DNA of 54,922 nucleotides. It comes from Streptosporangiales bacterium. GTDB lineage: Bacteria > Actinomycetota > Actinomycetes > Streptosporangiales > Streptosporangiaceae. The notes below the pieces were generated by a model that saw nothing but the letters and a program-made list of their open reading frames with translations, ran no database searches and was not told the DNA's origin. Below are positions 48,736 through 54,922 of this stretch, one piece after another. The stretch's first letter is position 1. Each line of letters opens with the position of its first letter. The DNA is taken from positions 1-54,922 of the forward strand of contig WHSL01000012.1 in NCBI GenBank assembly GCA_009380095.1. Direction: 5' to 3'. The translations under genes and the position numbers were made by a program.

Positions 48736-51129
48736 TCAGAGGCCGTAGTCGGTGATGATCTTCTCGTGTCGCGCGGGGTCGGCGCCGGCGGCGCGGGCCA
48801 GGTCCACCCAGGCGAGCGGCCCGTCCCAGGCCGCGGTGAGCTCGGTGAGCGCGCGGTCGGCCTCCGCCGGATCCGTGCCGGGGGGCAGCGCGAGCAACCC
48901 GTACACCCCCGGGTGCACGGTGCCCTCGGGCCCGGTGACCCGGTAGCCCCCGTCATCCTCCGGCAGCAGGTAGTCCCAGGTCGGCCAGGAGCGCTCGGCG
49001 AGCGCCTGGCGGAACTCCTGCCACGGCCCGTCCCCCGGATACACCCCGTCGTAGACGAAGCTGCTGAACCCGGCGTCCTCCAGCACGGTCAGCCGCGCGA
49101 ACAGCGGCACGTACGCCGCCCGCTCCTCGGGCTCCTCCGGCACCGGCTCCATCGGGGCGGGCTCGAACAGCACGAGGTCACCCGCGTTGATCCCCTGCCC
49201 CTGCGGCAGCACCTGGGCGACCCGCGCGGTGGCCGGGCCGGTACGCAGTGCCAGCGCCTCCCGGACCTCCCCGACCGGGTCGGGGAAGGCCACCCGCACG
49301 GGATGCCACTGCTCGTCGATCGGCCCCTCACCGGCGTCCACGTCCAGCTCCAGAGCCGCGGCGGCGGCCCGTACGTCCGCCCAGGCCCCGGCGGCCGTGC
49401 CCGCCACGGCGAGCGCCCACCAGTCGGTGGGCTCGGGCTCCTGCTGCAGGTCCACGATCTCCCGGCGGAGCCGGTGCGCGGCCGCCCAGTCGCCGCGCTC
49501 GGTCACGAGGTCCGCCCACAGTCGCCGCGCGTTGAGCGCCCCCGGGTCCAGCTCGGCGACGGCCGCGCACTCCTCGACCGCGCCCTCGGCCTCGCCCTGG
49601 GCGGCGCGCAGCCGCGCCCGGACCCAGTGCCCGAGCACCGGTGCGCGCTCGCCCGCCAGGCCGGCCAGCCGCTCCAGCCCGTCCGCGTCGCCGGCCCGGA
49701 GCAGCGTCTCCAGCTGGGGCAGCACGTACCCGGGGTCGCCAGGGTCGTCCTCGACCGCGGCCCAGAGCGGCCCGACGGCCAGCTCGGCGAGCTCCAACGC
49801 GGCGGTGGACTGCCCGTACGCGGTCAGCAGCTCCGCGTCCCGCGGCGCCTCGCGCAGCGCGACGGCTATCAGCGCGGCGTGCCGCTCCGGGTCCGGCACC
49901 TCGTCGGCTCGCAGGTACGCCACCAGCTCCTTGGCCGGTACGGGGAGCTCCGGCTCCGGCAGCGCCTCCAGCGCCTCGGCCACCTCGGCGATGTCGTCGG
50001 CCAGATCCTCGGTCAGGTCGGCGGCGGCGCGCTCCGCCGCCGCGCCGTCACCGGCCGCGTCGCCCGGCGTGTCACCACCCGCGTACGCGCGGCGCAGTCG
50101 GGCCAGCGCCTCCTCGGCATGCCGCAGCGCCCACTCCGCCGGCGGCCGGGCCTCGCGCTCGGCGGCGAGCCGCCCGGCGGCCAGCGCCATCTCCAGGCCG
50201 GGCCGCATCGACCCGGCGCGCTCGAAGTACGTCACCCAGGAGGTGAGCAGGCGGCCCAGCGTCCAGTCGTTGGGGTGCGCGCCGAGCGCGACGAGGTTCT
50301 CCACCGCGTCGGCCCAGTCGGCCCGCAGGTCGGGGGTGGCGTCGGCGAGCTCCGGCGCGGGCAGTGCGGCCAGGGCGTCGGCCGTCTCGGCCTGCCCCGT
50401 ACGGGCCATCCAGGCGAGCAGCCGCGCGCGAGCGAAGGCCACGGACCGGCGCACGTCCACCGCCTGCCCGGACGGCAGCTCCGCCAGCGCCTGCTCCAGC
50501 TGCATCACCAGGTCAAGGCCCTGGGCGGGCAGGTCGAGGTCACGCAGCGCGCGCAGGTACCCGAACGCGTACCAGGGAGGAGGACGGTGGCCTGCGGCCA
50601 CCATCGTCTCGGTCGCCTGGTTCAGGTGGTCGATGGCCGCCTCGGCGCGGCCCTCGTCAGCCATCACCTCGGCCATCGCGCGCGTCAGGCAGGCGTGGCA
50701 GGTGCGCTCCACACCGACCCGGCTCAGCCCGTCGGAGATCAGCTCCGCCCGCGCCCCCGCCGTGCCGGGGCCGTCGATGTTCACCTGAGCGGTGACGAGG
50801 TCGAGGATCGCGCACACCGACTGCGGGCAGGCGTCCGCATCCTCGTCGGCCGTGTCGGCGACCAGCGCGCCCGCCTCCTCCAGCGCGGCGGCGCCCTCCT
50901 TCCGGGCGTTGACCCGGGCGTAGAGCCGCCAGTGGCGCACGTACGCCTCGATGCCGGGCACGCCCGCGTCGGCCGCCTCCGCCAGCACCCCGGGGGCCAG
51001 CGCGTCGATCTGCGCGACGTTGCCCGCCATGGCCTGCTCGGGGATCGCGCCGAGCGCGGCGGCGAGCCCGTCGCGGCCCTTAGCCACGAGATCTTCCCTG
51101 GTGGCCGCGGCCCACTCCCAGATCTCCAC
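48736..51129 (-). CDS. large acidic helical-repeat protein of unknown function
   Basis: A 797-aa protein rich in Ala, Glu, Asp and Leu, with many TPR-like helical pairs in the middle (AELDPGALNARRLWADLVTERGDWAAAHRLRREIVDL and similar). A CHACL pair lies near residue 160. A C-terminal segment alternates beta-strand-like stretches (LVLFEPAPMEPVPEEP, SFVYDGVYPGDGPWQEFRQAL). No signal peptide or TM helix. GTG 51129 has GGGGAG 4 nt upstream; longer frames add non-conserved residues. I do not recognise the family. It resembles actinobacterial proteins annotated only as tetratricopeptide-containing, and may be a scaffold. Confidence 0.75.
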   Translation of the reverse strand: MEIWEWAAATREDLVAKGRDGLAAALGAIPEQAMAGNVAQIDALAPGVLAEAADAGVPGIEAYVRHWRLYARVNARKEGAAALEEAGALVADTADEDADACPQSVCAILDLVTAQVNIDGPGTAGARAELISDGLSRVGVERTCHACLTRAMAEVMADEGRAEAAIDHLNQATETMVAAGHRPPPWYAFGYLRALRDLDLPAQGLDLVMQLEQALAELPSGQAVDVRRSVAFARARLLAWMARTGQAETADALAALPAPELADATPDLRADWADAVENLVALGAHPNDWTLGRLLTSWVTYFERAGSMRPGLEMALAAGRLAAEREARPPAEWALRHAEEALARLRRAYAGGDTPGDAAGDGAAAERAAADLTEDLADDIAEVAEALEALPEPELPVPAKELVAYLRADEVPDPERHAALIAVALREAPRDAELLTAYGQSTAALELAELAVGPLWAAVEDDPGDPGYVLPQLETLLRAGDADGLERLAGLAGERAPVLGHWVRARLRAAQGEAEGAVEECAAVAELDPGALNARRLWADLVTERGDWAAAHRLRREIVDLQQEPEPTDWWALAVAGTAAGAWADVRAAAAALELDVDAGEGPIDEQWHPVRVAFPDPVGEVREALALRTGPATARVAQVLPQGQGINAGDLVLFEPAPMEPVPEEPEERAAYVPLFARLTVLEDAGFSSFVYDGVYPGDGPWQEFRQALAERSWPTWDYLLPEDDGGYRVTGPEGTVHPGVYGLLALPPGTDPAEADRALTELTAAWDGPLAWVDLARAAGADPARHEKIITDYGL

Positions 51130-51289
51130 GCTGCTCCCCTCGCTCGGATGACCAGCGTAGAGCCACCGGGGGGTGACGGCGCGGCGCCCGGCGAAACCGC
51201 CGCCGGGGAATCGGGTGGGGAGAAGGGAACCCTGGCACCCGGTGTCCTCGTTATCCTGACGCCACCGCTGTACGAGAGGGCCTTCATCC

Positions 51290-51631
51290 ATGAAATGGCG
51301 TGACCGCTTCGGGCTCCGGCGCGCTCGGGGTTCCGCGAAGGTGACCAGGTTCGATCGTCAGGCCACCGACGCCGACATCGAGGCCCTGGTGGCGTTCGCC
51401 CGTGACCGCAGGGGCGTGGAGTTCTTCGTCGAGCCGGAGACGTTCGCGACCGACACCACCGCCGTCGCTGTGGCGGACGACGGGGAGTGGATCCGCCGCC
51501 GGGTCGGGTCGCCCGACGTCATCCGCAAGGTGGCGCACAACCTCGCACTGCCGGCGTACGACGTGCAGATCGTCGGTTATCCCCAGCGCATGCGGGAGTG
51601 GACCGCGCGGAACAAGGACAGCCGCAGCTGA
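51290..51631 (+). CDS. conserved hypothetical protein
   Basis: A 113-aa basic protein. A conserved-looking core reads ALVAFARDRRGVEFFVEPETFATDTTAVAVADDGEWIRRRVGSPDVIRKVAHNLALPAYDVQIVGYPQRM. I recognise this style from actinobacterial proteins of unknown function that may bind an oxidised or nucleotide ligand. No TM helix. Divergent from the 797-aa protein gene by 160 bp. Confidence 0.75.
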   Translation: MKWRDRFGLRRARGSAKVTRFDRQATDADIEALVAFARDRRGVEFFVEPETFATDTTAVAVADDGEWIRRRVGSPDVIRKVAHNLALPAYDVQIVGYPQRMREWTARNKDSRS

Positions 51632-51669
51632 CCACGCGCCGGTCCGGCCGCCCACTCCGCCGCCGCACC

Positions 51670-51846
51670 GGCGGTGCGGCGCAGGTCTGGGTTGAGACGG
51701 GCGTGGAACAGCCGGAGGCGCTGGACCTATACCGCAGCAGCGGATACGAGACAATCCCCCCATACGGGCCACATGTGGACGCGGCGCTCCGCGTCCACCT
51801 TGGCAAGCGCCCCGCCACCAGGGAGGTCTGGCGTCGCTCGGCCTGA
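51670..51846 (+). pseudogene. GNAT acetyltransferase, C-terminal remnant
   Basis: The frame ending at 51846 reads VWVETGVEQPEALDLYRSSGYETIPPYGPHVD, the last strand-helix segment of GNAT acetyltransferases with the usual EALxLYRxxGY motif. The acetyl-CoA-binding Q/RxxGxG/A core and the N-terminal half are missing; upstream in this frame is the out-of-frame 3' end of the previous gene. It is a gene remnant. Confidence 0.65.
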
Positions 51847-51899
51847 GGTCCCAGATCGTCTGCGACCCGGGACCGATGTTGATATTTCATATGTGGACG

Positions 51900-51913
51900 T
51901 AACGTTGACGTTA
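51900..51913 (+). promoter_or_regulatory. -10 element and inverted repeat at the flavin-reductase start
   Basis: TAACG (51900-51904), TTGA, CGTTA (51909-51913) form an inverted repeat ending on the ATG. TAACGT (51900-51905) is a -10 placed so that transcription begins within a base of the start codon. The upstream 51877-51899 stretch is AT-rich (TTGATATTTCATATG). Confidence 0.5.
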
Positions 51914-52491
51914 TGGACGATCCCCTCGCGGCCATCGAACCCGCTGTCCCCGGCCGGCGTCCCCCGCTTCGACTGATCGACGAGGAGGCCCCCGCACGGG
52001 CCACGGAGGTGTCCCCCGAGACGTTCCGCTCCGCGATGGCCCGGCTGGCCGGGGCCGTCACGCTGGTCACGGCCCGGCACGAGGGCGCCGACGTGGGCAT
52101 GACCGCGACCGCGTTCCTGCCCGTGTCCGCCGAGCCGCCGCTCGTCCTGGTGAGCGTGGGCCGGCCCGCCCGGATGCACCGGGTGCTGCGGGCCACCTCG
52201 TACTGGGGCGTGTCCCTGCTGGCGCGGCACCAGCGGGACCTCGCCGCGAACTTCGCGCGGCCCAGCGCGGACGACGATGGCACCCGTTTCGACGGCCTGC
52301 CGCTGCTCCGCGGTCCGCACACCGGCGTCTCCCTGGTCGACGGCGCGCTCGCGCGGTTCGAGTGCCGTACGTACCGGATGGTGGACGCCGGTGACCACAT
52401 TCTGATCGTCGGGGCCGTCCTCGGCGTGGACCTTGCCTCCGGCGGGGAGCCCCTGCTGTACTTCGAGCGCGACTACCGCACGCTTTCCTAG
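51913..52491 (+). CDS. flavin reductase-like (FMN split-barrel) protein
   Basis: A 192-aa HpaC/flavin_Reduct-type protein. VSPETFRSAMARLAGAVTLVTA, then GMTATAFLPVSAEPPLVLVSVGRPARMH (flavin-phosphate site) and DHILIVGAVLGVDL near the C-terminus are the usual blocks. It reduces FMN/FAD with NAD(P)H to feed a two-component monooxygenase. The partner oxygenase is not next door; the single-component FAD monooxygenase at 1946-3544 would not need it. The mRNA is nearly leaderless. About 25 N-terminal residues precede the domain. Confidence 0.88.
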   Translation: MDDPLAAIEPAVPGRRPPLRLIDEEAPARATEVSPETFRSAMARLAGAVTLVTARHEGADVGMTATAFLPVSAEPPLVLVSVGRPARMHRVLRATSYWGVSLLARHQRDLAANFARPSADDDGTRFDGLPLLRGPHTGVSLVDGALARFECRTYRMVDAGDHILIVGAVLGVDLASGGEPLLYFERDYRTLS

Positions 52492-52715
52492 CCCTGTCCC
52501 AGCCGTCGTACCGGGCGGCCGAAGACCGCCGGGCCCGGCACATCCGCGCGTTGTGCCGATGCGCCGCGGCGGCACCGCCGGAAGCCCTATGGTGATCTCT
52601 AAATGTGCCGCGTAGCCCTGGGTTTGACATCGCGCCGGCGAAATCGGTCAGCCGACCTCATTCCGTCGCGGGCCGTGACCCCGCATACTCTGCCTTGAGG
52701 GCATAGGGGGAGCCG

Positions 52716-53237
52716 ATGAAGCGCGAGACCATGGCGCTGTGTTACGGATGCGGTGCTTTGCACCGGGTCGATCCACGGCTTGGCCAGGGGGAAGCCACCA
52801 ACGGTGACGATTCGCAACGCTGTGTCGTCTGGCGGAGCTGTCCGACCTGTGACAGCCGGATGCGGCGCGCGCGCACCCGCTCGGCCACGCTGAGTGAGGA
52901 GTGGTGCGACGCGCTGGAGTCGCTCGAGGAGGAGTCCGCCGAGTGGCTCGCCGCCGAGATCGACCAGTTGCGGTCGTGCGGGGTCGACGTGCTGATTGGT
53001 GACGTGCCGCAGTTCGGGCCGGGCAGCCCTGTCGGGATGGTGGCCAAGCGGCTCGACGACGGCTCGTTCTCGGTGGTGCTCGACTCCACGGCCAGCGTCG
53101 CCGCGCAGCGCAAACTGCTCGACCGGCTGTGGGGCGAGCTCAGTACCGGCGAGACCGAGGACCGGTGGCACGTCCTGCCCGGGGGGCAGCACCCGGAGTA
53201 CGCGTTCCGCCTCTTCAGCTGCCGCGTCCGAAGCTGA
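52716..53237 (+). CDS. putative zinc-ribbon hypothetical protein
   Basis: A 173-aa protein with CYGC (residues 9-12) and CPTC (about 42-45), a four-cysteine arrangement suited to one zinc. An acidic middle (ESLEEESAEWLAAEIDQL) and a C-terminal alpha/beta part without known motif follow. ATG 52716 follows GGGGGAG. Function unknown. The 224 bp upstream hold no gene. Confidence 0.75.
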   Translation: MKRETMALCYGCGALHRVDPRLGQGEATNGDDSQRCVVWRSCPTCDSRMRRARTRSATLSEEWCDALESLEEESAEWLAAEIDQLRSCGVDVLIGDVPQFGPGSPVGMVAKRLDDGSFSVVLDSTASVAAQRKLLDRLWGELSTGETEDRWHVLPGGQHPEYAFRLFSCRVRS

Positions 53238-53330
53238 CCCCGCCCCGCGCTGCCCCGCCTCAGGTCAGGCATGGCAGCCGGCCGTCGCCGGGGCGGGTGG
53301 GCCGACTGCTGTGATCCGTGGCTCGGTGCG

Positions 53331-53507
53331 TCAGATCAGGACGTAGGCGAGCACCCCGAGAGCGACGACGACCAGCACGGCAACGCCGATCAGCAGGCCG
53401 GTTCGGGAGCCCGTGGGGGCCTCCACCGGGCGCTGCGGCTCCTCCTCGACGAAGGCCCGGAAGGCCTGCGTGCTCCCTGCGGGGTCCACATCATGGTTCT
53501 CAGACAT
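53331..53507 (-). CDS. small single-pass membrane protein
   Basis: A 58-aa protein: an acidic N-terminal 38 residues (MSENHDVDPAGSTQAFRAF...), then one TM helix GLLIGVAVLVVVALGVLAYVLI that ends the protein, so it is C-terminally anchored with the charged part probably in the cytoplasm. ATG 53507 has AAGGTG 8 nt upstream. Convergent with the zinc-ribbon gene. Function unknown. Confidence 0.65.
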   Translation of the reverse strand: MSENHDVDPAGSTQAFRAFVEEEPQRPVEAPTGSRTGLLIGVAVLVVVALGVLAYVLI

Positions 53508-53682
53508 GCGGAGCACCTTACCGACCTCGCGAGAAGATGTATCCCGCACGTGCCGATCCGTCTCCAACCGGCAACTCCACACCCTCCACTTCCCGCGCTC
53601 CGTCTCGACCTCATGGATACACCCCGATTTGAGGGTCTGTCGCCAGAGTGCGGGCATGTTCGCCGCGAAGTTTACATAGGAG

Positions 53683-53702
53683 CTTCAACGATACTGTTGA
53701 AG
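53683..53702 (+). promoter_or_regulatory. inverted repeat at the erythromycin-esterase start
   Basis: CTTCAAC (53683-53689) and GTTGAAG (53696-53702) flank GATACT, which could be a -10. The right arm ends two bases before the ATG at 53705 and overlaps the only ribosome-site-like GAAGG. It could be an operator for a dimeric repressor or an RNA stem hiding the start. Confidence 0.6.
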
Positions 53703-53704
53703 GT

Positions 53705-54883
53705 ATGGATATCAGGGACACAGCTGGTCCGCTCGACGGCGCGGGCGTCTCGGCGTTCCTCCGGTCACTTTCCGCCAAGCCCTTGCTGCTCGGCCTGGGC
53801 GAGGCCAGGCACTTCGTGGGAGAGCTGGGCGAACTGCGCAACGAGATCTTCCGACACCTCGTCGAGCACGAGGGCTACCGGTCGTTCGCCATGGAGAGCG
53901 ACTGCCTCCGGGGCCTCGTGGTGGACGACCACATCACGACGGGGACTGGCACGCTCGACGACGTCATGGAACGCGGCTTCAGCCACGATTTCGGCACGTC
54001 ACCGGCCATCCGCGAGCTCGTACGCTGGATGCGCGCATACAACGAGGAGCATGACGAGAAGCTCCGCTTCTTCGGCTTCGACGGTCCGCTGGAGTATTGG
54101 GCCGAGAGCCCGCGTCAGGCGCTCACCGCCCTCTACACCCTGCTCGACGGCCCGCTCCCCTGTACCAGGGAAACCCTCGACACGCTGCTCGGCCCGGACG
54201 ACCGATGGACGAACGAGGCCACGGTCATGGACCCGTCCCAGTCGATCGGCCGGTCCGCCGACGCCCAGCGGCTGCGACTGATCGCCGACGACCTGGTGGC
54301 GCTGCTCGACACACAGGCGCCGCAGCTGAGCGCGGAGGACAGGGAGCGGGCGGCACTGTACGGGCGCACCGCCGTCGGCCTGCTCCGCTATCACCACTGG
54401 ATGGCCGACACGTCCCCGGCGCGGGTGGGGCGGTTGTCGGGCCTGCGGGACGCGATGATGGCCGCCAACCTGCGCGCCGTCGCCGAGTGCGGCCCGGCGC
54501 TGGTCTTCACCCACAACCTCCACCTGCAGCGGAACAAGAGCCTCATGCGGTTCGGCGACCAGCAGCTGGAGTGGTGGAGTGCGGGGGCGATCATCGAGGC
54601 GCACCTGGGCGACCGGTACGCCTGGCTGGCCTCCGCCTTCGGCACGGTCGGCGACGACACCCCGGCCTCGGACACCGTCGAGGGCATCCTGTCCACGCTC
54701 CCGTGGGACCACTCTCTCGTCGACGCCCGCCGCCTGGCCGACGCCGTGGCCGTCACGGAGCCGGCCCCGCGCGTCTCCCACGATTTCGCCTATTTCCCGC
54801 TGGACCCGGCCCGGCTCCGCACGATCGACGGGGTCGTCTTCCTCAAGCAGGCCGTCAGGCTGGAAGGCTGGACCGGCAGCTAA
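53705..54883 (+). CDS. erythromycin esterase family protein
   Basis: A 393-aa protein of the Ere/succinoglycan-biosynthesis-like family (PF05139). Conserved points visible are LGLGEARHFVGELGELRNEIFRHLV (the catalytic-His region), YRSFAMESD with Glu-Ser-Asp, FFGFDGP, and LVFTHNLHLQRN with further active-site His. True Ere enzymes hydrolyse the macrolide lactone, but most family members have unknown substrates, so resistance should not be assumed. ATG 53705 sits inside a regulatory inverted repeat. The last 39 bases of the window after the stop hold nothing recognisable. Confidence 0.85.
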   Translation: MDIRDTAGPLDGAGVSAFLRSLSAKPLLLGLGEARHFVGELGELRNEIFRHLVEHEGYRSFAMESDCLRGLVVDDHITTGTGTLDDVMERGFSHDFGTSPAIRELVRWMRAYNEEHDEKLRFFGFDGPLEYWAESPRQALTALYTLLDGPLPCTRETLDTLLGPDDRWTNEATVMDPSQSIGRSADAQRLRLIADDLVALLDTQAPQLSAEDRERAALYGRTAVGLLRYHHWMADTSPARVGRLSGLRDAMMAANLRAVAECGPALVFTHNLHLQRNKSLMRFGDQQLEWWSAGAIIEAHLGDRYAWLASAFGTVGDDTPASDTVEGILSTLPWDHSLVDARRLADAVAVTEPAPRVSHDFAYFPLDPARLRTIDGVVFLKQAVRLEGWTGS

Positions 54884-54922
54884 CCTCGCGCGGCAGCCGA
54901 CCTCGCACGGCACCTGTCGCAC

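Overview
This is a contiguous piece of a high-GC actinobacterial chromosome. Pointers to the group: SOS boxes of the TCGAAC-N4-GTTCGA type; the lexA / LysM-protein / nrdR neighbourhood shared with mycobacteria; a B12-dependent ribonucleotide reductase; an F420-type LLM oxidoreductase; a SAM-IV riboswitch; a gene pair for 10-methyl fatty acids; and many GTG starts and leaderless promoters. A Streptosporangiales/Actinomadura-like organism fits best, but that is inference.

Layout. Positions 1-6.2 kb hold accessory metabolism: a VOC protein end, an SDR, a flavin monooxygenase with its own TetR regulator, an enoyl-CoA hydratase, and two broken genes (lplA and hom) that have each lost their central coding part. 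Positions 6.2-15.97 kb are housekeeping: nrdRJ with a pair of NrdR boxes, a LysM membrane protein divergent from lexA across three LexA boxes, a MalY/PatB-type lyase, and leuS preceded by a leucine-rich leader peptide and an intrinsic terminator. Positions 16.0-17.5 kb are a fused pseudogene (M23 peptidase plus amidohydrolase). Positions 17.5-20.0 kb hold an acyl-CoA synthetase and an HTH/Clp-N operon fired from one palindromic divergent promoter. Positions 20.2-22.5 kb hold a LuxR fragment and an FtsX-type permease without an ATPase.

Positions 22.7-41.9 kb form a ~19-kb run of minus-strand genes that looks like one catabolic unit. In transcription order it reads: alpha/beta hydrolase, four paralogous P450s of the CYP125/142-like group, a PucR regulator, a branched-chain-type ABC importer (H-M-G-F-K), an LLM oxidoreductase, a two-subunit CoA-transferase resembling IpdAB, and a three-subunit molybdenum hydroxylase. 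Uptake, oxygenation, CoA-dependent ring or chain cleavage and regulation are all present; the substrate is not identifiable from sequence.

Positions 42.0-45.2 kb carry tmsB/tmsA-type genes for 10-methyl fatty acids. A repeat-rich non-coding stretch follows, then an Asp/Glu racemase-like gene, a class V aminotransferase under a SAM-IV riboswitch, a large acidic protein of unknown function, several small conserved genes, a flavin reductase and an erythromycin-esterase family protein. No tRNA, rRNA, CRISPR array or insertion sequence was seen. Two themes stand out: repeated internal-deletion scars (at least five loci) and unusually readable promoter and RNA regulatory architecture.
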